Shown here one piece after another: positions 31,202 to 41,141 of a DNA stretch of 64,000 nt. The notes beneath the pieces were generated by a model. The model did not search any database and was not told where the DNA came from. It was given only the letters and a program-made list of their open reading frames with translations. Every line of letters begins with the position of its first letter. The first letter of the stretch is position 1. The stretch spans positions 186,001 to 250,000 of the forward strand of contig NZ_JAIVFS010000002.1 in NCBI RefSeq assembly GCF_020829645.1. The letters are read 5' to 3'. The stretch comes from Nostoc mirabile CHAB5784. Its GTDB lineage: Bacteria; Cyanobacteriota; Cyanobacteriia; Cyanobacteriales; Nostocaceae. The position numbers and the translations under genes are program-made.

Positions 31202-31893
31202 AGCTAAAAGTCAGTAAGAAGCTGGGGGATAGGATGCAGGGTGTAGGGGAGAACAATCTTACCTCTTCGCTCAAAAAGAAAAATTATAGTTGGCTTTTAG
31301 CTTGTGGCTTCTGGGTTTTAGTATCAAATAGCCTTGCTTACCCAGCGTTCTCGATAAACCTCACCCGTAACCTCTCTGCGCTAGCAGAAAAAGAGAATGT
31401 CAACGGTGGGGTGAAGTCTTTGTGTTCTGAGCAAAATTTAGAAACATTAACTATACAGCTACTGCAAGATTTGCCTAGTTATACTAATCGCGCTAGTCAA
31501 CGCGCCCGCCGCCTCAGAAGAAGCAGTGATGTTTACAGTTATATGCTAATGGCAGGAAGACCTGAGTTTACTCCTTTGCCCCTTAACCTTGAAGAATATA
31601 GTGCAGACGCGTCTAAAAGTTCTGCATTGGGAGTTGAGCAAGTTTTCTTTACTACCTTGGAGCGGCAATACATAGGAAAGAAAGCGGTAGAATTGCAGGA
31701 ATTCCACTGGATATTGTTGACTAAAACTAAAACTGGTTGGCGTTTAGTGATGATGTTTTCTCAAATTGGTTCTTATTCAGGACAGCAGCCAGTATCTCCG
31801 CCACGCGATAGTAGTAACGGCACTGTTGCCCAAGGAGTTAAAACCTGGTTACGCGATTGTCAAGCTGGAAGTGTACGTCATAATAATTCGTAA
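31198..31893 (+). CDS. Predicted secreted protein, unknown family
   Basis: 231 residues. I do not recognise it. A hydrophobic segment at about 30-51 ([21 protein letters not shown]) suggests a signal peptide; residues before it are partly encoded by a gggtgta-like repeat (31225-31250), so the N-terminus may have been extended. The middle has an Arg-rich stretch ([12 protein letters not shown]), then a beta-rich segment ([17 protein letters not shown]) of the kind common in periplasmic cyanobacterial proteins. Overlaps pyrF by 4 bp. The last residues (NNS) and stop are in an aattcgt array. Confidence 0.6.
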   Translation: MKLKVSKKLGDRMQGVGENNLTSSLKKKNYSWLLACGFWVLVSNSLAYPAFSINLTRNLSALAEKENVNGGVKSLCSEQNLETLTIQLLQDLPSYTNRASQRARRLRRSSDVYSYMLMAGRPEFTPLPLNLEEYSADASKSSALGVEQVFFTTLERQYIGKKAVELQEFHWILLTKTKTGWRLVMMFSQIGSYSGQQPVSPPRDSSNGTVAQGVKTWLRDCQAGSVRHNNS

Positions 31894-32037
31894 TTAATAA
31901 TTCGTAATTCGTAATTACCACATAACTAAAGTCGGAGAGAAGTTGGATAGCAGGTTTCCTCGGCTCCAAACTTCGGAGGGCTTGAAACAAGTGAATTTAT
32001 TAATTACGAATTACGAACTACGAATTACGAATTATTC
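31882..32037. repeat. Composite element: inverted aattcgt arms, different core
   Basis: Left arm 31883-31916 and inverse right arm 32000-32037, almost identical to the arms at 1921-2076. The roughly 85-bp core is unrelated to that one and has its own hairpin (GTTTC near 31953 to GAAAC near 31986, with cctcgg/cggagg inside). The left arm carries the stop codon of the upstream gene. Confidence 0.8.
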
Positions 32038-32088
32038 GGTCAATAAAACCTAATTCTAAATCTTCGTAAATTAGGAGAATATTAAATA

Positions 32089-32538
32089 ATGTCTAAAATA
32101 CTTACTCAAATTATTTATGAACAGGATTATCACTTGTGGCTAGAAACTACGTTGAAACAGTTGCAAGAACGAGATTTAGAGCATCTTGATTGGGATCATT
32201 TGATTGAGGAGATTGAAAGATTGGGTAATGAACAGAAACACAAGCTTGAAAGTTATCTACTGCAACTTCTCAAACATTTGCTTTTGTATCAACATTGGAG
32301 TCTTCCTGAATGTAAAAATCATTGGGAAGTGGAAATTGATAATTTTCGGGTGGAATTTAGGAAATTAACCAAATCTAAAAACCTCTACAACTATCTGCTC
32401 ACGGTACTTGAAGAAGTCTACATTGATGCGCTACGACAAGCAAAAAAGAAAAGTGGATTGAATTGTTTTCCACAAACTTGCCCTTATAGCATTGAGCAAA
32501 TTTTAGATGTGGATTATTTACCACCATTTATTTATTGA
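32089..32538 (+). CDS. DUF29 family protein
   Basis: 149 residues. Starts with the family pattern YEQDYHLWLETTLKQLQERD and LDWDHLIEEIERLG, then LLQLLKHLLLYQHW. DUF29 proteins are small, very numerous in cyanobacteria, often in multiple copies, and of unknown function. Preceded by an AGGAGA ribosome binding site. It is surrounded by repeats on both sides. Confidence 0.85.
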   Translation: MSKILTQIIYEQDYHLWLETTLKQLQERDLEHLDWDHLIEEIERLGNEQKHKLESYLLQLLKHLLLYQHWSLPECKNHWEVEIDNFRVEFRKLTKSKNLYNYLLTVLEEVYIDALRQAKKKSGLNCFPQTCPYSIEQILDVDYLPPFIY

Positions 32539-32570
32539 TAAGGTGTATAAGTAAGAAAATTGAAGAAGAA

Positions 32571-32772
32571 TTCAGAAGTCAGAATTCAGGAGTCAGAATC
32601 AAGACGCTCGCGGACTCGCTAACGCTGCGCTATCAGTCGGGGATTCAGACCCGCGACTGAATTGTTGCACCACCAAATTTTCAATTTGGTGGGGGTGCAA
32701 AAACGCCGATTATTCATCCGCCAGTCATACAGAATACCCAACTGAATTCTGACTCCTGACTCCTGAATTCTG
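32571..32772. repeat. Composite element: inverted cagaatt/caggagt arms with multi-hairpin core
   Basis: Left arm 32571-32599 (ttcagaagtcagaattcagg), inverse right arm 32741-32772. The core includes a GGGGATTCAGACCCGCGA hairpin (about 32638-32657) flanked by CAGTC/GACTG and a near-perfect stem with CACCAAATT/AATTTGGTG inside TTGCAC/GTGCAA (32665-32700). A related arm pair lies after prfC at 56768. Confidence 0.75.
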
Positions 32773-32824
32773 TTCGATAAGTAAAAAAATTTTTGATGAA
32801 TAAACTCAAAAACTCTATTGATAA

Positions 32825-32997
32825 GAGCTTTAACTAGTTCCGTGGGTTTAAGTCCCCCGGTTCAATAAAAATTTTGTTTTGTGTTGGGGTTAAATCCCCA
32901 TTACAAAACAAAATTTACGAAAGCGTTGCGGGGCGAAGCCCATTACGAATTATGAATTACGAATTACGAATTACGAATTACGAATTACGAATTATTT
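32825..32997. repeat. Palindromic unit plus attacga array
   Basis: Contains AAATTTTGTTTTGT (about 32870) and its inverse ACAAAACAAAATTT (about 32904), around GGGGTTAAATCCCC, then a cgggg-cgaagcccatt stretch and a seven-unit attacga array (32942-32994). No coding potential. Together with the flanking elements, 32539-33393 is entirely repeat or spacer. Confidence 0.65.
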
Positions 32998-33070
32998 AAG
33001 AGCTATTTATTACTTTGAAATCCTCTTGCGCGGTATAGCCCTTAAAGGTAGGCAAACTTCCAGCACAGTG

Positions 33071-33197
33071 GACTAGTACAACGGGCGCGGAAATAAACAT
33101 ACCATTTTAAATGGCGCAAGAAGCTCGGAATACAATTATGCGTGAATGCGTGAATGTGTGAATGCGTGATTTTTAACTTCTGCCTTGCGGTACTAGC
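33071..33197. mobile_element. Small inverted-repeat element (ACTAGTAC family), copy 2
   Basis: 127 bp, inverted relative to copy 1. Ends GACTAGTAC and GTACTAGCT. Between the shared AATACAATTAT and ACTTCTGCCTTGCGG segments lies a period-8 array of gcgtgaat units (about 33140-33170), where copy 1 has gtcaaaa units. Confidence 0.8.
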
Positions 33198-33393
33198 TTG
33201 TATCAGTGTAATTGCGCCTATATCTATGGGAAGATTTTGAGGATAAATAGCTGATAAATAGCGAAAAAAAAGCAGACATTATTTAAAAACGAAGGCTGGC
33301 TTGAATTTAATCGTTGTGACTCCCGTTTTTTGGCGATAACATGTAAATAAGTTTACTTCAAGCTTCTCAAACCGCGTTTGGCGTCATTTTTTT

Positions 33394-33660
33394 ATGGAGA
33401 TTCAGTTAATCAATATCGGTTTTGGTAACATTGTGTCTGCCAATCGAGTAGTTGCCATTGTCAGTCCAGAGTCTGCCCCGATTAAGCGGATTATTACCGA
33501 TGCACGGGACAGGGGTCAACTGATTGATGCAACTTACGGTCGGCGGACTAGGGCCGTAATTATCACCGATTCCAGCCACGTAATTCTGTCAGCGATTCAG
33601 CCGGAAACGGTAGCGAATCGCTTTGTGATTTCCCGCGATCATCAAACTGTAGATAATTGA
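33394..33660 (+). CDS. remA: RemA-like (DUF370) regulator
   Basis: 88 residues, beginning [20 protein letters not shown] and containing [19 protein letters not shown], the core DUF370 pattern. In Bacillus RemA is a DNA-binding activator of matrix and osmoprotection genes; the cyanobacterial role is not known. The location just upstream of gmk is the common arrangement in bacteria, although a mobile element now separates the two here. Confidence 0.9.
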   Translation: MEIQLINIGFGNIVSANRVVAIVSPESAPIKRIITDARDRGQLIDATYGRRTRAVIITDSSHVILSAIQPETVANRFVISRDHQTVDN

Positions 33661-33760
33661 TTAAGAGTGGATTAACAATTTCACTTCTATTTGCACCACA
33701 TCAGCAGTACTATGTGAATTAGACAAGTTTTCTGTCACCCTTGCTACAAATTCTTTAGTC

Positions 33761-33880
33761 ACTAGTACAGCGCGGCGTAAATAAGCCACCCATTTGAAAT
33801 GTCTAAAACCCTTACGGAACAGTAATTACGAATTACGAATTACGAATTACGAATTACGAATTACGCAAAGCGGTACTAGT
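33761..33880. mobile_element. Small inverted-repeat element (ACTAGTAC family), copy 3
   Basis: 120 bp, same orientation as copy 2 and more diverged. Ends ACTAGTAC and GTACTAGT, with the shared CATTTGAAATG and AAAGCGGTACTAG segments. The variable slot holds a run of six attacga units (33823-33866). It sits between remA and gmk. Confidence 0.75.
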
Positions 33881-33943
33881 GGACTTGGCCAGGAACACAA
33901 GACTAATGAATAATATCTATTGATTGATTCACAGATTGAGGGG

Positions 33944-34543
33944 ATGATGCCAGTTTTACCCATCCAGAGTATTGCTACTACCGAAGAACGCTTACATTTA
34001 GGCAGGTTGATTGTCTTAACTGGCCCCAGTGGGGTCGGTAAAGGCACTTTAATGCGATCGCTCCTAAAACGTCATCCAGAACTGTATTATTCCGTATCCG
34101 TGACGACTCGTTCTCCCCGTCCGGGAGAAATCGATGGCAAAGATTATTACTTTATCAGCCGCAGTAAGTTTGAACAATTACTTGCTGAAGGTGAATTTTT
34201 AGAATGGGCAGAATTTGCTGGGAACTATTATGGCACTCCCCGTGAAGCTGTAATTAACCAAATTCATTTTGGCAAGTTGGTAGTGCTAGAAATTGAGTTA
34301 GAAGGAGCAAGACAAATTCGTGCTTCCTTCCCCAGTGCCTTCAGCATTTTTATTTTACCGCCTTCTTTTGATGAATTAGAGAAACGGATACGCGATCGCG
34401 CCCAAGACTCTGAAGAAGCGATCGCCCGTCGTCTACTCCGCGCCCAAGAAGAAATTAAAGCCGCAAATGAATTTGATATTCAAATCGTTAATGACGATTT
34501 TGAAACTGCTTTAAATGACATTGAAACGGTTTTGTTTAAATAA
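33944..34543 (+). CDS. gmk: Guanylate kinase
   Basis: Phosphorylates GMP to GDP. P-loop [13 protein letters not shown]-binding [11 protein letters not shown] and YYFISR, and lid segment RDRAQDS are intact, about 200 residues. The start is uncertain: tandem ATGs at 33944 and 33947 follow GAGGGG, and the frame is open from a TTG at 33920. A gttagga array begins directly after the TAA stop. Confidence 0.95.
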   Translation: MMPVLPIQSIATTEERLHLGRLIVLTGPSGVGKGTLMRSLLKRHPELYYSVSVTTRSPRPGEIDGKDYYFISRSKFEQLLAEGEFLEWAEFAGNYYGTPREAVINQIHFGKLVVLEIELEGARQIRASFPSAFSIFILPPSFDELEKRIRDRAQDSEEAIARRLLRAQEEIKAANEFDIQIVNDDFETALNDIETVLFK

Positions 34544-34620
34544 GTTAGGAGTTAAGAGTTAGAAGTTATGAATTTAAACTCCTAACTCCTGTACAGACGC
34601 GATTAATCGCGTCTGTACTG
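34541..34620. repeat. gagttag palindrome between gmk and psaL
   Basis: gttaggagttaagagttag arm, inverse arm cctaactcctg, then the palindrome GACGCGATTAATCGCGTC (34596-34613). It fills the convergent gap. Confidence 0.75.
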
Positions 34621-34638
34621 CTACTCCTCATTTCTAAA

Positions 34639-35160
34639 TTAACCAAATAAACCCTGAATTACTCCCAGGTTACTAGTCAAAAAGTAAGCAACTACTGCAC
34701 CACCAATACCACCAATTAAGAAAGAACTGGCAAAGTTGTTCCAGCTTTCTTTAGAGTTAAAAGCATCTACCGGAGGGTTGGGTACGGTAACGCTAGGAAG
34801 TGCTTTGGGTGGATTGCTACTGGCATACAGAGATAGTCCCGCCGTAAGAACAACAACCAAGCCAATGGCTGCCAATAACCCAGCTAAGTTTGCATTATCT
34901 GTATCCCGCAGTGGCCCCAATTTGGCAAAGGGGCCAAATATCCAGTAACCATGAGCCATACCAACTTCTAGCCCGCGTCTGGCAGGAGTTATACCAGGAC
35001 GATAAGCTGGCAAGTTATTAATGAACCACTTGCTCAAAGGAGAAGCATTAATCGGGGTTTCTAGATTACCCTTCTGCGGATCGCGAAATGCGGGAAAAAC
35101 AACTTCCCGATTTCTGGGATCGCTGGGAAGATTCTTTGATGCATCTACTGCTTGTGCCAT
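34639..35160 (-). CDS. psaL: Photosystem I subunit XI (PsaL)
   Basis: Needed for photosystem I trimer or tetramer formation. 173 residues, starting MAQAVDASKNLPSDPRNREV, with the conserved PLSKWFINNLPAYRPGITPARRGLEVGM region (motifs INNLPAYR and RRGLEVGMAHGY) and two to three membrane helices. Last gene of the psaF-psaJ-psaL cluster but separated from psaJ by a hairpin, so it probably has its own promoter in 35161-35278. The leader has a GAGG ribosome binding site. Confidence 0.97.
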   Translation of the reverse strand: MAQAVDASKNLPSDPRNREVVFPAFRDPQKGNLETPINASPLSKWFINNLPAYRPGITPARRGLEVGMAHGYWIFGPFAKLGPLRDTDNANLAGLLAAIGLVVVLTAGLSLYASSNPPKALPSVTVPNPPVDAFNSKESWNNFASSFLIGGIGGAVVAYFLTSNLGVIQGLFG

Positions 35161-35278
35161 ATTTTATGTTCGCCTCTAAATTAAAATGGTGGCATTTTTA
35201 TATTAATAATAATTGTAGCTAAAGATGGCTTTTGCTTAATAAGTTTAGAAAAATTAATTTAGCTACTTTAAAAACAGT

Positions 35279-35313
35279 GAAACTCGCGATCTGTAAACAG
35301 TATCACGAGTTTC
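35279..35313 (-). terminator. Hairpin between psaJ and psaL
   Basis: 12-bp stem with one G-U pair (35279-35290 with 35302-35313, GAAACTCGYGAT type) and an 11-nt loop. On the minus strand it is followed by CTGTTTTTAAAG. It probably ends the psaF-psaJ transcript. Confidence 0.7.
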
Positions 35314-35436
35314 AAAAAACTATTTTTGCTGCGTATTTTAGTGATAATTCTGCCTAAATAAGCTGAATATATCAACTACACAATATTAGGCAAAAAACAA
35401 GACATTCATTCAACTGTCCTAAATCCCATTTTCCAC

Positions 35437-35586
35437 TTATGGCAGTGGGTGGAAAAGTAGATCGGGGAAAAAGCGATTGAACTCAATCAAGATACCGGCT
35501 GTGATGAACAGCCATATCGTAGTTGCCACTGGCGCTGTAGTAATAAACTTAACCAAATAGGATGATTGGTTCTCTTTGTCTGCCAT
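35437..35586 (-). CDS. psaJ: Photosystem I subunit IX (PsaJ)
   Basis: 49 residues, found by reading the minus strand. It starts [14 protein letters not shown], has one membrane helix ([16 protein letters not shown]), and ends [11 protein letters not shown], all typical of PsaJ. Located 34 bp after psaF, the standard cyanobacterial pairing. PsaJ binds chlorophylls and contacts PsaF at the edge of photosystem I. Confidence 0.95.
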   Translation of the reverse strand: MADKENQSSYLVKFITTAPVATTIWLFITAGILIEFNRFFPDLLFHPLP

Positions 35587-35620
35587 GAATTTAGTCTCCA
35601 AAACAATTAGTTAAGCTGAT

Positions 35621-36115
35621 TTAGCGTGGGGAAATGGGAATTTCTGTATCCTTGGCTGTTAATTTTCCAGACAACAACTCTTGGAGTGCTGCTACTGGCC
35701 AAGTAAAGCCTGACGCTATTATGGGTAATGCCAAACCAAGATCGATTTGGATTTCTTTTTGTTCAGTGTTCGGATCTTTTTTGACCGCTTGCAGATAGGC
35801 ACGACCTACCCAGCCAATCCAACCAGCAATATATAGAAACAGAATGCTGGGGATCAAAAAGTCACCAGCATGATCTAGACGGCCATCAACAATCAAGTGA
35901 GGGTAACCCTCAGGGCCGCATAGCTCTTGAGAATAACGCTCAAACCGCTTTCTCCCAGATTCAGGATCAGCGGTGGTATTACGGGCATTAGCAGCTAGCT
36001 GTTGAAAAGCGGGATTATCCTTGCACGGTGTCAAATTAGCCCCTAAAGCTTTTGCTGGGGAGGCAAAATTGAACCAAAGACAAATCGCTAAAATCAAAGC
36101 AAACAATCGTCGCAT
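35621..36115 (-). CDS. psaF: Photosystem I subunit III (PsaF)
   Basis: Lumen-facing subunit involved in plastocyanin or cytochrome c6 docking. The ATG at 36115 gives 164 residues with a signal peptide ([20 protein letters not shown], cleaved near AKA), then [14 protein letters not shown] and [15 protein letters not shown]. The two conserved cysteines are present. One C-terminal membrane helix. The open frame extends 21 codons further upstream without family similarity. First gene of psaF-psaJ. Confidence 0.96.
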   Translation of the reverse strand: MRRLFALILAICLWFNFASPAKALGANLTPCKDNPAFQQLAANARNTTADPESGRKRFERYSQELCGPEGYPHLIVDGRLDHAGDFLIPSILFLYIAGWIGWVGRAYLQAVKKDPNTEQKEIQIDLGLALPIIASGFTWPVAALQELLSGKLTAKDTEIPISPR

Positions 36116-36152
36116 AGAGTTGTTTCCTTTTACTACAAAACAAAAAGTTTTA

Positions 36153-36177
36153 TGTACAAAACGAAGCGGCTTGTACA
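36153..36177 (-). promoter_or_regulatory. Inverted repeat upstream of psaF
   Basis: TGTACAA, 11-nt spacer, TTGTACA (36153-36159 with 36171-36177), 38 bp before the psaF ATG. It could be an operator or a leader hairpin. No known cyanobacterial regulator consensus was matched. Confidence 0.35.
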
Positions 36178-36265
36178 ATGTTTATTTGCATAACTAGGAA
36201 GTCATCATACTCTTGGGTGGGAACCGAGTAAAGTTTAAGTAAATAAAAGTTAAAGCTTCTCAACT

Positions 36266-36492
36266 AAGATGAGTGGGGAGTGGGGAATGGAAAATGGGCA
36301 GTGCTGAGGATAATAATTGTTGTAGTAGGGTAGTTATGGAGTGCTGAGTATAAGAATTTTCATTGTCCGGTAGTAAACAAGCAAGATTTTGTTTGTGCTA
36401 CTCAAAACTCAGGACTCATAACTCGGAACTCCCTACTCCCCAGTACAGACGCGATTAATCGCGTCTCTCCTACTCCCCACTCCCCACTCCCA
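36266..36492. repeat. Composite repeat upstream of tsaD
   Basis: gggagtg-type left arm (36270-36297), a core, then an inverse array with the palindrome GACGCGATTAATCGCGTC (36448-36465) and cccactccccactccc. The tsaD ATG follows the last unit by one base. Confidence 0.75.
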
Positions 36493-37542
36493 ATGACAAC
36501 CGTTTTAGCAATAGAAACCAGTTGTGATGAAACAGCAGTCGCAATTGTTAACAATCGTAAAGTTTGTAGCAGTATTGTAGCCTCGCAAATTCCAGTCCAT
36601 CAGCAGTATGGCGGGGTAGTGCCAGAAGTCGCCTCTCGTGAACACTTGGAAACGATAAATGTTGCGATCGCTCAAGCCTTAGAGCAAGCCCAACTAGACT
36701 GGGAGAAAATTGACGCAATTGCCGCCACTTCTGCTCCTGGACTTGTAGGAGCGCTGTTGGTGGGGTTAACTGCTGCCAAAACCCTGGCAATGGTACACAA
36801 CAAACCATTTTTGGGAGTTCATCACCTTGAAGGTCACATTTACGCAACTTATTTGAGCGAACCAAGTTTAAATCCCCCTTTCTTGAGTTTATTAGTTTCT
36901 GGCGGACATACAAGCTTGATTTATGTCAAAGATTGTGGTAATTACGAAACGCTAGGACAAACTCGTGATGATGCTGCGGGTGAAGCCTTTGATAAAGTGG
37001 CACGATTATTAAAGCTGGGTTATCCGGGTGGCCCAATAATTGACAAGTTAGCACAACAGGGAAATCCCCAAGCCTTTGCTTTACCAGAAGGAAAAGTTTC
37101 TTTACCTGGTGGGGGGTTCCATCGTTATGATGCAAGTTTTAGTGGATTAAAAACGGCTGTATTGCGTTTAGTGCAGCAGTTAGAGAAAGATGGTGGACAA
37201 GTACCAGTGGCAGATATAGCAGCTAGCTTTCAGGAAACCGTCGCGCGATCGCTAACAAAAAGAGCGATCGCCTGTGCCCTAGACTATGGTCTAGACACAA
37301 TTGCAATTGGTGGCGGTGTAGCAGCGAATAGCGGCTTGAGAAAAAACCTCCAAGCCGCCGCCGTTGAACATAACCTACGCGTCCTATTCCCACCTCTAAA
37401 ATTCTGTACCGATAATGCCGCCATGATCGGCTGTGCCGCCGCCGAACATCTATCTCGTGGTCATACATCCCCCCTCACACTAAGCGTTGAGTCTAGGTTA
37501 GCCCTTACCCAGGTGATGAAGTTGTATCAACCTGTTGAGTAG
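36493..37542 (+). CDS. tsaD: tRNA N6-threonylcarbamoyladenosine transferase (TsaD)
   Basis: Transfers threonylcarbamoyl to A37 of ANN-decoding tRNAs. 349 residues, ASKHA fold. The metal-binding [19 protein letters not shown] and [12 protein letters not shown] motifs and the C-terminal [14 protein letters not shown] are intact. The TsaC-type partner is in the same window (43590). Both the start and the TAG stop lie at the edges of heptamer arrays. Confidence 0.96.
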   Translation: MTTVLAIETSCDETAVAIVNNRKVCSSIVASQIPVHQQYGGVVPEVASREHLETINVAIAQALEQAQLDWEKIDAIAATSAPGLVGALLVGLTAAKTLAMVHNKPFLGVHHLEGHIYATYLSEPSLNPPFLSLLVSGGHTSLIYVKDCGNYETLGQTRDDAAGEAFDKVARLLKLGYPGGPIIDKLAQQGNPQAFALPEGKVSLPGGGFHRYDASFSGLKTAVLRLVQQLEKDGGQVPVADIAASFQETVARSLTKRAIACALDYGLDTIAIGGGVAANSGLRKNLQAAAVEHNLRVLFPPLKFCTDNAAMIGCAAAEHLSRGHTSPLTLSVESRLALTQVMKLYQPVE

Positions 37543-37680
37543 TCATTTGTCATTAGTCATTTGTCATTGGTCATTTGTCATTTGTCATTTGTCATTTGTC
37601 AGGAGAGAAAAACTTTCTGTTTGCTCCAATGCCCAATGCCCAATGCCCAATGCCCTATGCCCTATGCCCTATGCCCTATA
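37540..37680. repeat. gtcattt and caatgcc heptamer arrays between convergent genes
   Basis: A run of about nine gtcattt/gtcatta units (37540-37599) starts with the tsaD stop codon itself. After a short core, a second array of different units (caatgcc, then ctatgcc, 37628-37680) runs into the 3' end of the hydrolase gene and supplies its stop. Here the two arms are of different sequence classes and do not pair. Confidence 0.8.
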
Positions 37681-38579
37681 ACTATTGACCGAATGTGATC
37701 AGCCACTGCATCCGGCTGTTCTAACATAGCCAGGTGTCCGCAATTAGGAATTTCCAGAACATTGTCACCACAATATTGGAACAGTCTGTGAAAGCTAGCT
37801 AAATGGCGCACATACTTGGGTTCCATAACCTTATCTTCGACACCAGCCAAAAAATAAACTGGTTGCTTCAATTGGGATACTAGTTCAGGTAAACGATTGA
37901 TTTCTTCTTCAGTTGTGGAGTCTAACAGACTTCCCAGAGCCGCTTCTGGGTCAGCCACAACAAAATCTATTACCCGTTGACGTGCCCAATAGCGTCCCAA
38001 AGGACGAGCGACACTGGCTCTGGTAAACAGCAAATCAATCAAAGGTACTTGGGATAGCCAGCGCGGGCGGACTTGCAAAAATTTCTGACCCGCCGAGCGA
38101 AACTGCTCAAAGGCTTCTTTGAGGTAAATGCCACCGCCAGCGTTGATACAGATGACTCCCTTAACACACTCAGGTATTTGATCTGCTCCCCAAAGAGCGA
38201 TCGTCCCACCCAAGGAGTGACCAATGAGCCAAGCACTGTTAATATTCAGCTGTTTCAGGAGAATTGCTAAATCCTGAGCATACGCAGCAGGAGTATAAAG
38301 AGAATCGATTGTTGAGCCAAGCGCACTACTGGAAATGGGCGTCAGGCTCAAAGACGTTTCTGCCCGACTAAAATCGGTTTTTACCTGAGACTGGGATTCA
38401 CCAAAACCCCGCAAATCATAAGAAAGGCACTGCAAATCATCTGATAGACGGGAAATCACAGGTTGCCAATATCCACGGCTATTAAGCCAACCGTGGATAA
38501 ATACTAAAGCATGGGGGCAGGAAGTGGGAGCCGTTAGCTCGTATGCGTGTGGAACGCCCAAGATTTCGATAGTTGCCAT
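37662..38579 (-). CDS. Alpha/beta hydrolase
   Basis: 305 residues. HGWLNSRGYWQ oxyanion region, nucleophile elbow GHSLGG, acid near FLAGVEDKVM, and catalytic His in PNCGHLAML, so the triad is complete. The substrate is unknown. The last residues (IGHRA) and the TAG stop are encoded by the ctatgcc array (read in reverse). No operon partner. Confidence 0.88.
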   Translation of the reverse strand: MATIEILGVPHAYELTAPTSCPHALVFIHGWLNSRGYWQPVISRLSDDLQCLSYDLRGFGESQSQVKTDFSRAETSLSLTPISSSALGSTIDSLYTPAAYAQDLAILLKQLNINSAWLIGHSLGGTIALWGADQIPECVKGVICINAGGGIYLKEAFEQFRSAGQKFLQVRPRWLSQVPLIDLLFTRASVARPLGRYWARQRVIDFVVADPEAALGSLLDSTTEEEINRLPELVSQLKQPVYFLAGVEDKVMEPKYVRHLASFHRLFQYCGDNVLEIPNCGHLAMLEQPDAVADHIRSIVIGHRA

Positions 38580-38626
38580 ACTTATATCGTACCCCTAAGG
38601 GCGGGTGCGACTAAATACGGAGTGCG

Positions 38627-38711
38627 AAGAGTTAGGAGTACAGACGCGATTAATCGCGTCTGTACAGGAGTTGTTAATTTTTAACTCATAACTCCTAACT
38701 CCTAACTTTTT
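38627..38711. repeat. Palindrome plus gagttag array
   Basis: GACGCGATTAATCGCGTC (38643-38660) within gttaggagtac and an inverse array taactcctaactcctaac, ending just after the stop of the minus-strand ACT gene. Confidence 0.75.
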
Positions 38712-39431
38712 TCATTTATCCAGCAACCTCTGTCGCACCCCATCAGCAATTTTGTGACCCAGATATTCAGGAATAAGACTTTCATTGGGCCCCAACAAGT
38801 AGAGAATTAGCCGTGTACGTCCGCGCCAAACCAGTAAATTTGCATTGACTACCAGCAGGTCTTCCTGCCAGATGGCGTACATCACTTTGTAAAATAATCC
38901 TGGTTGATTATCGGCTTCAATCATTAGGGCAGGGAGATGAAAGACCGGATCTACATAGAACTCAGTTTGTACCTGCTCTAAGCCAGTATCAAGATTGAAT
39001 TCTACTGCCAGCATCTCTTCTACCTCAAACCGACCTCCTAAAGCTTCGCGAATAGCACGACAGACATTTTCTGCGGTTTTCTCGGTCAAGGCTTTACTAC
39101 CACGAGATACCAACAGTTTAATAAAAACTAACATTGGCGGACGGATCTGACCGTATAGACTCAGACCGTGAATAGTCAACCCATAAGCTGCTAGTACACC
39201 AAAAATATCGCTGAGAAGAAAAGACTGGTTGCGGTAAGCAAAATGCAGGGCACTTTTGCTACCTTCAGGTTTTAACTCAATAACAGCACGTCTAGTTTTA
39301 TAGAGACGGTAGGCTAGCCGCAAATTTTGCAGTTGAATCTCACTGCTGACGAATTGCTCATAAAACTGGGGAAACGCTCGGTTAAAGCGTTTTAGGAGTT
39401 CCAGTGTCGAAGATTTTAAACCAGAAGCCAT
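38712..39431 (-). CDS. ACT-domain-like protein, cyanobacterial
   Basis: 239 residues, no signal peptide. Two ACT-like segments are suggested: SDIFGVLAAYGLTIHGLSLYG (shown as SDIFGVLAAYGL) in the middle and IEADNQPGLFYKVMYAIW near the C-terminus, a pattern seen in GlnD-type regulatory domains. An amino-acid sensing role is inferred only. The N-terminal part is helical (LLKRFNRAFPQFYEQF). Family-level call from motif pattern. Confidence 0.6.
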   Translation of the reverse strand: MASGLKSSTLELLKRFNRAFPQFYEQFVSSEIQLQNLRLAYRLYKTRRAVIELKPEGSKSALHFAYRNQSFLLSDIFGVLAAYGLTIHGLSLYGQIRPPMLVFIKLLVSRGSKALTEKTAENVCRAIREALGGRFEVEEMLAVEFNLDTGLEQVQTEFYVDPVFHLPALMIEADNQPGLFYKVMYAIWQEDLLVVNANLLVWRGRTRLILYLLGPNESLIPEYLGHKIADGVRQRLLDK

Positions 39432-40491
<1,060 letters not shown>

Positions 40492-40640
40492 CGCTTAATC
40501 AAAATAAAACCCGATTTACGCAATAAAATCAGGTTAAATAGTGAAAATCTATGATTTTGATGTGGTTTTGCTTTTTTTCTGCCGATGAAGGCGCAAGTAT
40601 CTATTTTGTAAAACTAAGTCGGCAAAAAACCTTTATCAGT

Positions 40641-40912
40641 TAAGACTTACGCAAAATATTTCTCAAACTCTGATTTCTCCGTGCCCTCTGTGCCTGGAGC
40701 GGTAGCCGGAGGGCAAGCCCTCCGGGTGACGCTCGTACCTCTCTACGAGACGCACTCGCGAACGCTTTCGCTGCCCTAACAGCAGTCGCTCATGGGGGAA
40801 ACCCCCTTCTCTACGAGACGCTACGCGTTGGCGTTAGCCTCTCCCAATGTGAGAAGACCGCGCTGCTTCACCGCTTTGCGTCTACGTTATTCCGTAACTC
40901 ATGCGTAAGTCC
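40641..40912. mobile_element. MITE with GACTTACGCA ends and 7-bp target duplication
   Basis: 272-bp element with 10-bp terminal inverted repeats (GACTTACGCA 40644-40653; TGCGTAAGTC 40902-40911), flanked by perfect 7-bp direct repeats TATCAGT (40634-40640 and 40913-40919). The interior is a mosaic of palindromic repeats (GGAGGGCAAGCCCTCC, GGGGGAAACCCCC, gagacgctacgcg), suggesting nested insertions. No transposase. A second member is at 60573-60762. Confidence 0.85.
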
Positions 40913-41067
40913 TATCAGTGAAACAATGTAATCTATCTTGTCTTTGGCAAAGGATAAAAAAGATTAGCATAAACGGTCTAATGTGATATAGTTACCTTAA
41001 TGCTTTTGGTAAGGCGCGATCGCTTTGATGGGATAAAACCAAACCACAAAAAGCAGATAAGTCGAAA

Positions 41068-41141
41068 CGGGATGTAGCGCAGCTTGGTAGCGCGCCTGCT
41101 TTGGGAGCAGGATGCCGCAGGTTCAAATCCTGTCATCCCGA
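41068..41141 (+). tRNA. tRNA-Pro (anticodon TGG)
   Basis: 74 nt. 7-bp acceptor stem CGGGATG/CATCCCG, D stem GCGC/GCGC, anticodon stem CCTGC/GCAGG with loop TTTGGGA (anticodon TGG), T arm GCAGG-TTCAAAT-CCTGT, discriminator A. CCA is not encoded. All stems pair. Confidence 0.97.

Noticed and set aside
35161..35436. psaI between psaJ and psaL
   Set aside because: No open frame with a PsaI-like helix on either strand of the 276-bp gap.
36130..36250. HLR1 (RpaB) site upstream of psaF
   Set aside because: Two TTTACT-like hexamers are present but 11 bp apart rather than 10 and lacking the final A; not a credible match.
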